A stretch of DNA of 33,670 nucleotides from assembly GCA_022925895.1 (NCBI GenBank), contig JAKSYS010000675.1, positions 1-33,670 of the forward strand, written 5' to 3'. Source of the stretch: Fragilaria crotonensis (Eukaryota > Bacillariophyta > Fragilariophyceae > Fragilariales > Fragilariaceae). Positions within the stretch are counted from its first letter, which is position 1. Every line of letters starts with the position of its first letter. Position numbers and translations under genes: made by a program. This document shows positions 1-10,718 of the stretch, piece after piece. A model generated the notes under the pieces. The model saw only the letters and a program-made list of their open reading frames with translations. It did not search any database and was not told the DNA's origin.

Positions 1-2277
1 AGGAGTGGTTCTGCGATGCCAGCTTCGATCTGGCTATACTTCAGGCTCATTATGATGAGTTTCCCAGCTTCACTATCAGAATAGATGGCGTCTCGCATGT
101 ATTTTAGTTGGGAGATTCCAACTTCGGTGCAAGGTCTATCCGAGCGAGGCCTCCCATCTCAATGGGTCCGTGGCGGATTTCCGTTGGAAGTTTGCTGGTG
201 TGTCCGAGTTTGTTGAGTATGGCCGACAGAATTTTGCATTGGACCATGGATAGTTCCTCTTCGTCAATTGAGAGTGCAGGTAGCACGTATCTCATGGATG
301 GGCCGTAGGTGGTTCTATGGAACGTGATAATATCTTGTGGAGTCAGGCGGGGGACCTGAGTGTGTAGGCGAATGCGTCGGCTTTCTTCGTGGAGGATCTG
401 GAGTTGAGTTGTGAAGTCTCCGTCCGGTGAGAGGTAGACCCCTAGGATGCGATTTGCTTTATTGAGCGACCAGCGGCGGATAGTGGTGCTTGTATCATTG
501 TTACCTTGCGTGGAGAGTTGCAGGTCGTGATCGGTGGGATTAATAGGCAAAAGATATGGTCTGCCATTTTTCCAGGCCCAGTACATTGCATACCATGAGC
601 ATTTTTGGAGGTTGAGTGATCCGCCAGAGTAGAAGAAAGATTCTCCCATGTTTGGGCGATGGTAGGGAGTGTGGCGGTGAGATCCTCGAGAGAGAGTGAA
701 CCTGTGTCCGTAAAGCCTAGGGAGGTGTCGTCGACGAAGGCGTCCACTAGTCTGGTGTGTGTGCTGAGGAGTCTGGCGTTTCAAATGTCATTCTGTGTTT
801 TATCACTCTGTCCAACGTGTTCATAAGCATGACTACGAGAGTCAACCATACTGCCGGGGAGGCGCCGCTACCTTGTCCAGTGCCAAAGAGGGGAGAATCC
901 TGAGTCCCATGGTAGGTTTCTTCTGAGATGCCGTGTATCGTTTTAACCTTGTACTTCATGTATTGGAGGGCTGAGGCGTGGGTGCTGACGGCGTTTGTTG
1001 GCATTCCACAGCGGCCGGCTGCAAGCATTCCGAGGGCGACTATGATGCGGTCATAGCAGGCAGAGGCGTCATTGTCAAATCTTGCCAAATTATGTTTGAG
1101 CGTTCTGCAGAGGTCCGTGGTGAGTTTGGTGAGCATGATTGGATCCATCGCAGTGCGTCTTGGGACCGATCCATGTTGGCCATCGTTGAGTAAAGACTTT
1201 TCATCAGCTCGTCTTACTAGTCGTGAACACCATTGGAGTTTGAGGAAAAAGTTGAAGTCAGCTTCGAAGAGGTGAATGATACGGAGTCTGGTGATTTTTG
1301 GATGTCCTTGGTCCTTTTCTATCATGATGTTTACGGCATTGCACCACCTGTGGAGCACGAGGCCTTTGTCGACTATGAGTTGGAGGAACTTGGTGAGACT
1401 GGAGAGAAGTGTTTCGTTTTGGATGAGAGCTTTGTAGTGGCCCAGGTGTCGGCCAGATGGAGACGTTGAAGTGCGTTCCTTCCATTTGGAGAAACCTTTT
1501 TGAACGTCTTCTTGGGAGATCTCTGTGGTGATTTGGGGTGTGTCTTTTATGCGGTCGGGAATACTGAAGGACGTCAAGAATTCTCTCAGAAGTTCGTCAT
1601 TTCCATGCCACTCTGCCGGTATGGTTCCGTCAAGTAGAGATGCAGCTTCCGGCGAGACTTGTAAAAGTAAGTTTATCGTGAATTTCTCCTTGGCCGCAGG
1701 GGGATGCCGCCGCAGCTCGAAAATGTTCGCGGTTGAATTTTAGAAGGTTGCTTTCGATGGATGTTTTGTCGAGTATGGATGCCCATTGTATGTCTTCTGT
1801 AGGTGTGGTTGCGAGGAGCTCCTGGAAATTGTGGGGAAAGCTGAGATCATTTTGGCGGTGGGGAACCAGAAGTCTGCTAAGACTCTCCATTGTGCTTGGT
1901 TTTACTGTCGCTCTTATGTTGGCATGCATCGATCTGCACTGTTCTGACTTGATGGTATTGGTGACAATTTTGGCGCGGCGTTCAGATTCTTTTTGGGTGG
2001 AGGGATCTGTATCGTTGGCGTATATGGCAAGTAAATCTGTGAAGCAGCGGTAACGCAGTTCAGGTGAGTTACATTGGCTGGCTTTGAGATGCTGTTTTGC
2101 ACTTTTGAGTTGGTTGTGGATCTCTGAGATGGGGAGTGGGATGTCGAGGAAAGGGAGAATAAAGTCTGGGTTGTGTTGTTGTGTTTGTGTTTCTATTCTG
2201 CGGAGGATATGATGGTAGTCTTCTGAGTGTGTTTTTCCCGGGGCGGAGGTTCCAGTATCAGTATAGCAGTCCGTCAT
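1..2277 (-). pseudogene. LINE-A ORF2, linker and reverse transcriptase part (frameshifted, partial)
   Basis: This is the RT half of ORF2. A linker segment (2,277-1,630) precedes it, ending in motifs such as KFNREHFRAAAASPCGQG. The RT fingers and palm follow at 1,577-747, with GTGQGSGASPAVW near 850-890. The catalytic FVDD box lies at about 727-738 at the start of the next frame, followed by KCSWYAMYWAWKNG and NRILGVYLSPDG. Reading then continues in a further frame (SQLKYMRDAIYSDSEAGK) to the window edge. At least three frame changes occur, near 1,600, 740 and 640-690, and another near 110-130. RT copies element RNA into DNA at the nicked target. The catalytic aspartates are present, but the frame breaks make this copy inactive if they are real. 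Some could be assembly indels. Confidence 0.82.
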
Positions 2278-2280
2278 TTC

Positions 2281-3623
2281 TTAGTTTTGGTGACCATTCA
2301 TACGGTTTCTTGGGTCTGTTGAGGAGAGCTTCTGCGTGTTGCATTGCCCGGCCTTGATCAGGTCCCACTTTTCAAGATGCTTACGAAGTGTGGGTATGGA
2401 CATTTTATCTTTGTCTCTTACCAAATTGTCCAGCCGTTGAAACATGTTGTGATCAGCGTAGTAGTCCAGCATCGCATCGTGGTATGTGGCGACTGCCTCT
2501 GGGTTGCCTGTTTTTAGTGAACGTGCATGTGCCGGCGAGATATTCAGTGGTTCTGTTGTCCGATGGAGGAGTTGTTGGGGGTCAAGATTGACGAATAAAC
2601 CTCTGTGATCAGATTGCGGTCCCTCTAGGACAGAGACCCTGCCGATGTGACTGACTGTTGGACCTGGGGACAGCCGAAGATGTGGTCGATGCGTCGATGT
2701 GTGGAGCCTATGAACGTTGATGGAGACGGTGTTTTGGCGTGGAGGTCATTGAGTTCACATTCTGAGACAAATAGTTGGAGATCAGTGTCATCTTCTAGGC
2801 TCCATTGGAGTCCATCATGACAAGGATGGCGTGACCTTTTGTTTGCTCATGTCGAATCGCTTGAGTAAGATCTGTGAGAAGGATTTTGCGCGGTTGTGGG
2901 TTTTAATCCCTTTGCCTCAGTGGTGTTCGTATTCGCGGCTAAGGCACTGCCAATTGGTGATGATTGGATGCTTCCTACACTCTATAGGCGGTGAAAATGG
3001 TGAGGAATCGTTCGTCTTTTCCTCTGAAACTGAGCGAGCTCCAGCGCCGAGTCCGGTGGGGTCGTGATGCGGTTCTCCAAATGCCATGGGAACTGGAGAG
3101 TTTGTCACCATTGTTAAGGTGCCGCCAGCTTGAAAGGTTTCTTTTCTGGTACCGGGTCGATGTCCTGTGATGGTGAGCTGAGGGATAATTTATGTTGTTC
3201 GTATTGTTTTCTAGCTTGTTGGTGTAAAGCGTTGCGGAGATGGTGGTGCGACCAGGCGGAGTTGGTTTCAGCCATGCCAATGATGTCTGCTCCCATTGAT
3301 GCCGTGCATGAAGGTAGTAGGCGTAGTCTTCACCGGTGTGGGAGTATGTGGGGCCCTTCACGTTTTGAAAGAACACGCGGATGCTTGATGGTTCCCGTTC
3401 ATGGATAGAGTCTCCGTACGATGAGGTCAGATCTATGTTGAGCGGTTGACGGACCGTGGTACGACCAGGGCGAAAATTGTGGAGTGTTGCGTGTGTGCTG
3501 TGGTGTTGAATCAGTGCCGGAGTTTGGGCGGGATTTATTGGAGTCTGTGTGTGGGTTTGTGGATATGATGGCGGGAATAGGCGGTGTGAGGACGTCTATT
3601 ATCTTATTGATTGATACTGACAT
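2281..3623 (-). pseudogene. LINE-A ORF2, APE-like endonuclease part (frameshifted)
   Basis: This is the N-terminal part of ORF2, beginning at an ATG at 3,623 (MSVSINKII). Pieces of an exonuclease-endonuclease-phosphatase (APE-type) domain are spread over three frames: FFQNVKG near 3,360 (N-terminal Asn box), GADIIGMAETNSAW near 3,255-3,296 (catalytic Glu), SFRGKDERFLTIFTAYRV near 2,975-3,030, and SDHRGLF near 2,600 (catalytic Asp-His). The region down to 2,281 (EKWDLIKAGQCNTQK and neighbours) links this domain to the RT and ends at a stop just before 2,277. The enzyme nicks the genomic target so that reverse transcription can prime there. The motif order is convincing. The clade within APE-type LINEs is not resolved. 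Confidence 0.75.
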
Positions 3624-4044
3624 TAGGTTTCCCCGTCGTCAGGTGTGCGGGATTGGTGTATTGGGCACTTTTATCCTGATCGGAAGGGGAGAGGAGGGTT
3701 GAGATTTTGGCTGATGGTGTCGAGTGGGGTCACGTGATTTGCGTTTGTTTTCTTTTTGACCGGCGACGCTGCCATGGATGAGTGGTTATCGGTTTCAATT
3801 GTTTGAGTGGACATCGTGTCATAGTCCTGATGGTCGCTCTTCGTCTGAGTGATATGAGTTGTCTGGTGATCGTGCTGCGGGTTGCCAGGTATCAAGGGCC
3901 GTGCTTTCTGTGGAGGTGGCCGTGAGTTGTTGAATGAGCTGCATCATCCTTGCAAATCCGTCTTGTTGTGCTTGGGCTTGGGTGCGGCTTCGTTCCGTAT
4001 TTCATTTCGAAGGGCCGTTAGTTGTGCTGTGGTGTGATCAGTTA
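3610..4044 (-). pseudogene. LINE-A ORF1, 3' segment left of the PAT-like insertion
   Basis: This is the C-terminal remainder of ORF1. From the junction at 4,044 the frame continues that of ORF1 at 10,875 and reads TTAQLTALRNEIRNEA, a charged, helix-like sequence. About 70 nt further on the frame shifts, and the matching reading becomes AQAQQDGFARMMQLIQQL in another frame, near 3,985. A second frame change is needed to reach a Ser/Thr-rich tail (TMSTQTIETDNHSSM, 3,671-3,810). The tail stops before the ORF2 start at 3,623. ORF1 proteins of LINEs bind element RNA, but nothing here shows a specific binding motif. Confidence 0.65.
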
Positions 4045-4340
4045 ACGAAATAAATTCCGAGTCTTGTCCAAATTTCTCTAAGTCCGTTTAGTCGGATGAG
4101 TCGTCTGCTTCGTGGTTTCGTCGTACCGTTGTCTCGCGCACTGTCGCGTCGATTCGTGTGTTGTCTGTGGTCATTCTCGTTTCTCTTTGTGCTCGTGAGA
4201 CTAGTAGAAATAAATAGATGGCATCGGAATCTGGTCCTAATAGTTTTGTCTCTCTCTCCTGGTTCGTCTCGCGGTGTCGGTCCCGTGATAGTTATCTAGC
4301 GGGGTCCGTCGCGCGATTGTGAGTCGACCTGGTTTCCGCC
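4045..4340 (-). repeat. Split direct repeat B2 of PAT-like copy 1
   Basis: This 296-bp block is nearly identical to 4,583-4,876 and to the two B blocks of copy 2. It is the 3' terminus of the element in sense orientation, ending GAATTTATTTCGT. B2 contains a non-functional duplicate of the recombinase ORF tail. Confidence 0.88.
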
Positions 4341-4390
4341 CCATGCAGAGCATGGCCAGGAGGTAACCGGCGCCAGGCGCCGATGAACCT
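4324..4390 (-). ncRNA. Putative conserved two-hairpin RNA motif (PAT-like copy 1)
   Basis: Read on the sense (minus) strand, this segment has AGGTTCAT, then a hairpin CGGCGC-CTG-GCGCCG, then GTTACCTCCTGG. Next comes a hairpin CCATGC-TCT-GCATGG, then GGCGGAAACCAGGTCGA. AGGU can pair with ACCU around the first hairpin, and CCUGG with CCAGG around the second. The same blocks occur in copy 2 and in the 3' region of Copia-1 at 23,947-24,021. There the first hairpin has a different sequence but is still paired. It lies in the spacer between repeats A2 and B2 and overlaps the inner edge of B2. I cannot match it to a known ribozyme or cis-element. Confidence 0.55.
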
Positions 4391-4426
4391 AGGCATCGGG
4401 CCCGGAGAGGAGGTGTGGGTGGGTGG

Positions 4427-4582
4427 GATTAACTAGAGTAGTGTCTTTGTCGATTCGAGTTCGTTCGGATTGTGAGCAATTCGTATCTTGTGTTGTGTTG
4501 TGTCGTGGTGTTCGTCTGTCTGTGTCTCGTGTTCGTCTGTCTGATGGCGACTGCCCGTCCTTTCCCGATCTTCGGACATGCC
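4427..4582 (-). repeat. Split direct repeat A2 of PAT-like copy 1
   Basis: This 156-bp block is nearly identical to A1 at 10,719-10,874. It abuts B1 at 4,582/4,583, giving GGACATGCC-ACGAAATAAA on the plus strand. This is the joint expected for a circular intermediate of the element. It contains a 15-nt sequence, GTGTTCGTCTGTCTG, repeated at 4,508-4,522 and 4,529-4,543. Confidence 0.88.
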
Positions 4583-4876
4583 ACGAAATAAATTCCGAGT
4601 CTTGTCCAAATTCTCTAAGTCCGTTTAGTCGGATGAGTCGTCTGCTTCGTGGTTTCGTCGTACCGTTGTCTCGCGCACTGTCGCGTCGATTCGTGTGTTG
4701 TCTGTGGTCATTCGTTTCTCTTTTGTGCTCGTGAGACTAGTAGAAATAAATAGATGGCATCGGAATCTGGTCCTAATAGTTTTGTCTCTCTCTCCTGGTT
4801 CGTCTCGCGGTGTCGGTCCCGTGATAGTTATCTAGCGGGGTCCGTCGCGCGATTGTGAGTCGACCTGGTTTCCGCC
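4583..4876 (-). repeat. Split direct repeat B1 of PAT-like copy 1
   Basis: This 294-bp block matches B2. It carries the 3' end and stop codon (4,832) of the tyrosine recombinase reading frame, so the repeat is partly coding. The shared sequence with B2 ends at TTTCCGCC (plus strand). Confidence 0.87.
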
Positions 4877-5990
4877 ATTTTCCGGTTGTCGTTCGTCCGC
4901 AGAATCTGGGGCGATCGTGTAAAAGATTGTCGACTCGTCATGCGTGCGGCTACTCCGAGTGTCGAGTCCGGCACTTGAATTCGGAGGTATCTCATGAACG
5001 TCTGGCTTCGCCACCTCCCCACCATCTGAATCGTCTCACTTGGAACTCCGGCGAGGTGCATGGCCATCGCGGCGCCTGATCTGATCGAGTGAGTGCCGAT
5101 GCCACTCGCCTGGAGGCCAAGCCTCTCCTCCCCTGCGAGTCGTCGCCATCCTGAGCTGCCTCAGTATGGACTTGGAAGAGATGTGTTGGGGTTCGTCTGA
5201 GTCCTGCGTCCTGACGGCGTTAATCTTCGGGTTCGTCCGTGAATGGCAATCGTAACTCCGTACCCTCGTCGTCAGGTCCGCTAGCACGCGGACGGGGCAG
5301 ATGTCCGTTTGTCCCTGCCTGTCGTTTCGATGCTGAGTCACTGTCGCGCCTTTGTCCCCGTTCTTTTGTCGCCGGAAGGTGATCGACACGGTGTCGGCAT
5401 TCTCCAGTTGTCCTCGGTCGGTTGTCTGCAGGTCCTGTCCCTTCTGTCGGAAACGAACGTCGTCCACTCTGATCACTGATGTCGTCCGTCGGCTTCCGAC
5501 ATCGGAATATTCGCACGACCTCATGGCGAAAAGAACGCGACCACCACAAGTTGTCCAATAGCGATGTCCGTCTCGTTTCTTGCCCAGGATCGAACCTTTG
5601 AATCACCTCTAACGGCAGCGCCTGCTGTAGGGTAGGTCCTGGGTCCTCGTCAGCGTAACGTTTCAGTTGTAAAGCCAGAAGGGGTCGAGTCGTCCGGCGG
5701 CGTCGTGGATTGGGCTCTCAAATTTGTTAAGCCTGAAGGCCTGAGCCACACCGTCGAGGGTGGCACGAATGGAACCGGACAAGGGTCCATTGCCAGCTTC
5801 CTGAGGTTGTCGGGAGCGAAGCCGTCCGTCGAAGGGCGGCGGCGAAGCAGGCGAACGTTTCTGCTTTCGCTTCGTCCGAGTCCTTGGAGAAAGGCTCCTC
5901 CCGACTCCGTCGATTCGTCCGAGGAATCTTTCGTAACAGCGCCAGCTGCTATCGCGCTTGGCACGGGTTGAGTCGGCAAGAGCTGCGTTT
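4832..5990 (-). pseudogene. Tyrosine recombinase (integrase) of PAT-like copy 1, frameshifted
   Basis: This enzyme would insert a circular DNA copy of the element by site-specific recombination instead of a DDE integrase. Visible parts in order: a helical N-terminal core-binding segment (STRAKRDSSWRCYERFLGRI, near 5,900-5,960); a middle region (SIRATLDGVAQAFRLNKFES); the catalytic domain with box I Arg in AMRSCEYSDV (5,500-5,524); and box II with GIGTHSIRSGAAMAMHLAGV, IQMVGRW and FMRYLRIQV (about 4,985-5,095). These supply the His-x-x-Arg, Trp and nucleophile Tyr. In this copy the box II block is in one open frame, whereas in copy 2 it is broken. Frame changes lie near 5,830-5,890, 5,530-5,610 and 5,100-5,130, and another follows the nucleophile Tyr. 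The ending RDGPR and stop lie inside repeat B1. Confidence 0.82.
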
Positions 5991-7760
5991 TGGGCAGCAG
6001 CTGCAGCCAGCCTCAATCTGCGAAATAAGGGCTGGCCGCAAAGGGATGATCCTGAAGTTCTGTGGAACAAACGGTGAGCAGTTTTTCGTGATCAAGTCTG
6101 TCAGTGCCGCGTCGTCTGAGCGAAATCTCGGGAGAGCATGTCCGCCACCTTGTTCTCTTTCCCGGGAACCACTGCGTGTAGTGGTCTATCTCGTGCGTGA
6201 GGCAGAAATCAGCGAACGCTCGGGCTATCGTCAGGTGAAGCGGACAATCGTCGTTGAAGTTCGACTTAGCAAGCCATCCCGCTGCTGAGGTGCTGTCTCC
6301 TGACTGAGCAGAACGTCTTCGTCCGTCCACGCGGCCCCCGTGGAATTCCACGATCATCCCCACAAAGGCAGCAAGGAACTCAGAGTGTTTAGGGTCGCTC
6401 GCCCCAGCAGGTGCTCTGGTAGCTGATATCGCCACGCCAGGCCGCTCTTGAGGCAGTAGCCTCCGATGCCTTGTGGGCATGCGTCCACCCTCACTATGCG
6501 CGTCGGCCACCGGCAAACCAGCCTGTTGATCGAGATACCTCGCGACGCCTTCTGAAGGAAAGCCTTCCACAGAATCAGGTCGTCCAGTTGGGGTTTGGTC
6601 AGTCTCGCCTTCCCGGCCTGCTTGAACGCTCGCAGGCCTTGTATAGTTCCCATAAAGTGTCTTGCGTAAGGGATGACGTAGGCGGCGTGGCTAAAACGTC
6701 CGAGGTCGTCTCTAGGTCTCTCGTCGTCACGAAGGCATGTCTGTGCGTCAGCATCCTGTCAACGGCTTGCGTCCAGCTCATGTGCTTATCGTGAGGCAGT
6801 GCGACGACGAAGCGGCGTGTGTCCACGATCCATCCGAGGATCATCTTCCTCTCGGATGGTTTGGCCTCGGCCAGGAACTTTGGGATCGCAAGGATATCGT
6901 CTCTGGGAAAAGTCTCCTTAACCTCGGGTCGCAAGGCCTCCCGACCAGGTGGAGCGCCAGCGGTCGCGGCAGCGCTCTTTTCTGCGTCGCGGGGTTGAAG
7001 GCCCCAAAAATGTCGTCAGGTAGCAGTCGAAGCGAGGAGGTCGTCGTAGGGTGGATAGTTCACTGCGAAGTAGTCCGCCTTGCCGAAAACACTCATTTGT
7101 CGACCGACCCTTTGTCATTGTCCACTGCCCCTTCGGTGTCCAGGAGGTGCTGGTGCGGCGAGTGGTAGGACGCTCGGATCCCAGTCGTCCCTGCGGACAA
7201 GGTCGTTTGCCAAGTCCGTGATCATCTCCGACACGTCGCTCCATTGCGATGGGTTTGGCGCTCCACCGAACGTCATCCTCAGCGCCACTAACAGCAGGTC
7301 GTCGATACTCGTGCAGGACTTCATGGCTGTGGCTGCTTTGAGATGGATTCGTCTGTAGGCGGATTTGCAGTCGACCTTCGTCATCCAGATAGGCTCGTCT
7401 GGCCATAGTTGGCGCAGGAACGAGATGTGGTACATGAGTCTGCTGAATGCTTTTCGAAACGTGCTTCTGTCAGTTGGGATGTGTCCACGCGTTCATTTAC
7501 GCCGTCCTGCCACTCCGCTCGGGCTGAATGACTGGTCATGTGTCAGTCGGGTTTCTCTATTGAATTTCCTTTCGTCGATCGACGTCTGCGCGACCATCCC
7601 CAGAGGCGCGACCTCGCATCCCTTGATCTCTAAGGCGGCTTCTCGCGGCAGTGGTAGCTGCCAACCTTGAGCCGTCCTTCAGCATGGATATCAACTTTGC
7701 CTCGTGGCCTCGGGCCGATTTGTGATTGCCGCGAGCTAAGTTGGCGCGCACGTCCGCGAG
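5990..7760 (-). pseudogene. Reverse transcriptase-RNase H of PAT-like copy 1, frameshifted
   Basis: RT motifs include VDCKSAYRRIHLKAATAMK and VALRMTFGGAPNPSQW (7,270-7,400). The active-site region near 7,010-7,030 reads FDCYL and then shifts frame: relative to copy 2 (FDCYLDD) one base is missing inside the YLDD box. A thumb-like segment follows (KKMILGWIVDTRRFVVALP in gist, 6,790-6,870). The RNase H has VDACPQGIGGY (near 6,470), SQSGDSTSAAGWLAKSNF (near 6,270-6,310) and an acidic C-terminal box. The reading is spread over at least five overlapping frames. RT-RH copies element RNA into DNA. It lies directly upstream of the recombinase in the sense direction and was probably part of the same polyprotein. 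Confidence 0.82.
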
Positions 7761-10681
7761 GCGGTCAGAATCGAGATCTCGCGAAGCGGAACTCGGCCCC
7801 TTCGGAGATGCGCTCCTGAAAACGCGGCCAGAGGGTGGGCGGACAGGAGCAGGGCGAGAAGTTCGGTGGGGCGAAACTCGGATCCCGGCGTCAGGGCGCT
7901 GAACGGCTGGGCCCGAAGGGCGGCGTCGAGGTCGAGGGCGTACCGTTTGAGCACCGCGAGGTTGTGGCGGGCGGCGTCGTGCGTCCAGTCGAAGCGAAAC
8001 TCCGTCGCGTGGGTGCGCGGTTGGCCGGAGTGCAAAATAGTGGCAAGGGCATCGGCCAGGCGTGGTTCGGTCGTGGGAACGGCGAGTCGACGTTCGGGAG
8101 CGGGATCGTCGGCAATGGCACCAACGATGGGAACTTACCGGGAAGCGGGCGTGGCGTGTCTGCGAGGGCTGATGTCGGCGCGTCGTGGGCGTCTCCGGGC
8201 GACAATGCGCGCCGGGTGGTCGGTCGGTGGCGAGTCGAGGGGGCGGGCGTAGCGCTCAGGCCCGACCGTTTCGTGACGGGTCGTCGCGGGCTGGCGAAGA
8301 TGCGGGGCGTCGGCGACGTGGCGGGGCGAAGGTTCGTGCGCGTGGGTTCCCGCGGGACTGTCTCGGGCGGCAGATTCCGATAAAGTCCGGGGCGTCCTAC
8401 GTGGCGTCTGTTGTGGAACTCGGCCGTCGACCGTTCCTGGTCGAACGCCCATTGCGACGGCTGTGCGACGAAGGCGGGCTGGAAGTAAGCAGATGCAGAG
8501 GTCCTAATTTTGTTTTCTTGCTGGGCGGCGTCGCGTCGGACGAGGCGGCGCATGCGCGCCGGCACTGCTCTATCCACGCTCGTACGGCGGTCGTCTGTTC
8601 GGTCGTGAGGGCGACGTGCGGGCGCTCAGAAACAGCTCTTGACGCACTTCCCGTTTAGGTGCCACCTGCAGCACATGTTCGGGATCGGTCCACTTCGGAC
8701 GTGATCGAGGAACACCTGCCAAGTGTCGTTCGCGTCTCGGGAAAAGGTCCTGCTGTGGGTTTGTGACTGCGTCCGCGGGTTGCCCGCGACGTCCGCTCGG
8801 CGCTCCCGGCGGCGGCTACAGGCTGCGAGTCGCCCTTTTGGTCGACTCCACGTCCCAGCCGCTCCTTGAGGAAGTCGCAGGCCGGGAAGACAAAGGCGCC
8901 GTCCTCCAACTGCTGCCGGGTGGACCTGAATTCTAGGAGTGCTGGGTTGATCTCGTCCTCGTGTTCGACTCCAGCGCAGAGAACTAGGTATTGTTGCATG
9001 CGTTTTCGATGAACCAACCTAACCTGCACGCGGCTGAGGGTCAGCGTGCGCTAGCTGGCGGAGCGTCGCCAGTGTGGAGCCGACCGCCCTGGTCAGGAAA
9101 CGGCTCCACTCGTCCAACATGTGTGAGCGGGAATTGGCTCCGAAAGGAGCTCCAGCACTCCGCTCATGTTCTCGATAAGCCGCGCGAGTTCGTGAAAATC
9201 TTTCGGCACCGTGAAGTTGAGTTTTGTCATGCTCTTGATGTCCTTCTCCGAGAAGCCCGTGGTCGTGTCGGTCGTCTTGAGTTGCATTTGCACAAGGGTG
9301 CTGGCGTGATCAGAGGCTTCTCGCCCGATCGCTGCTCGGGCGAACGTCTGGGGACCGCAACAGAAGAGGCTGAAGGCCCCTGGCCGGTCAGGTGTGTCGG
9401 CCGTGAAAGAAGCGGTGCGGATTGCGGCGCAGAAGCCCATGGGAATGAACGCGTCTCGACCTTTGGTGTTCCTCAAGAAGTGGTGGATGTGGTTTTGTAC
9501 GTAGGCCACGTTGCTAAGCGTCAGGATGTCCGAGAAAGACTGGACCGGGCGGCTGCGAATCATCCTGTCGGCGTCCCTTTCGGACACGAAAAGGACCATT
9601 CGTTTCGTCGACGGCGGGAAAGAGTCAAAGCCTGTCTTCGACGTTTGGGGGGACGAGGTCGCTGCGTTTGCTGCCTGTCGCTCCAGTAACGTTGACAGGT
9701 TTCGAATGGCGTCCTCTGTGCGTCCTGGCGTGCTGGCATGGTCGTCCGTCCGAATGAGGCTCCTAGCTCTGACCGCCAGATGCTTGAGGTGTAGCGATTT
9801 CGCCCATTCGTCCGATCGTTTGGAGTATGCGTTTGATGCCGCCACCTCGCTTTGTCGGTCCCGGGTCCTCCTCGAGTTTACCGCTACGCTGAGGACCCAC
9901 CGCGGGATGTAAGAGGCTGCCTCCGCGCGGATGGTTGCTCTGGACGGGTCTGGGTCCTCGCTCGCTCTCTGTTTAATGGCGTTGACGATCAGTAGGGCGA
10001 GCTCCTCTGCGGTGACGTAAGTGTCCATGATGGCGGCTGCGATGAAGGCCGGCACCGGGACGGTGGGCTTCATCGTGAACCCGACGACCGTGACGTCGTC
10101 TGTGTCGTCCTCGCTCGCTTCGACTGGCTTGCTTGGCTTCGCCCGGTGCTTCGTTCCGCTTCCTTTCTTCGGTCGTCCTCTGGTTGCAGTCGGCAGGTGC
10201 CGGCTGGCTCGGCTTCGCGCGTGGCTCCGGTGCTGACGCCTGGCACCTGGGCACGTGTCGTCAGAGATTCATTGATCGCCGCCAGTACGTCCGACGTAGA
10301 ATTCCACGAGCATCCTCGACCAATCAAAGGCGTTCCGATGTGTCGCTCTACGACCTGTTTCGTGTCGACCGCCATGGCGGCGGCGAAGCCGCCAGCCCCC
10401 ATCAGTGCCCAAAGGGCGTTCGTCCCGTCGTTGAGTCCATCGTCAGCGTCGTGGTGGAAGTGGTGAAAGAGTTGGATGACTCCGTGCGTGTTTACCATAA
10501 GGTGGGCGACTTCCGGAGAGCACAAGTGTACGAATCCTGTAGAATTTGTACTGACCGAGTTCGTCTTCGAATTCAAAGCGCTGAGCTTTTCGACGACCTC
10601 CCACTGGTCGAGCTTCCTGAAAACGTCCAACCACGTCAAGGTCATCGTCATCGGTGAGCGAGCGTCGTCTGACCCCTCCAT
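7740..10681 (-). pseudogene. Gag-like protein of PAT-like copy 1, frameshifted
   Basis: The reading starts at an ATG at 10,681 (MEGSDDARSPMTMTLTWLDV), 38 nt inside the A1 repeat boundary. A first helical region (to about 10,330) is followed by a basic stretch around 10,180. A long middle domain runs 10,073-9,093 in one frame (KLNFTVPKDFHELARLIENM and others). A Cys/His segment lies near 8,635-8,690 (CCRWHLNGKCVKSCFLSASH in copy 2), and a Pro/Arg-rich part follows down to about 7,740. It probably packages element RNA, from its position and the zinc-finger-like segment; overall similarity to a known Gag is not recognisable by eye. Several 1-5 nt indels break it. The last part (RHNLAVLKRYALDLDAALRA, 7,940-8,000) may join the RT in one polyprotein. 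Confidence 0.65.
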
Positions 10682-10718
10682 TGCGTCTGTGGTTCAAGTC
10701 GGGTCGGGGGAGAGGCCA

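Noticed and set aside
104-784. A stand-alone 226-codon minus-strand gene
   Set aside because: Its first part is an out-of-frame overlap and the rest is the LINE-A RT C-terminal region after a frameshift, so it belongs to ORF2.
7835-9689. Long plus-strand open frames of 130-230 codons in the PAT-like elements
   Set aside because: They are antisense shadows of GC-rich gag coding. They have biased Arg/Gly/Ala content and no recognisable domains, and the equivalent frames break differently in copy 2.
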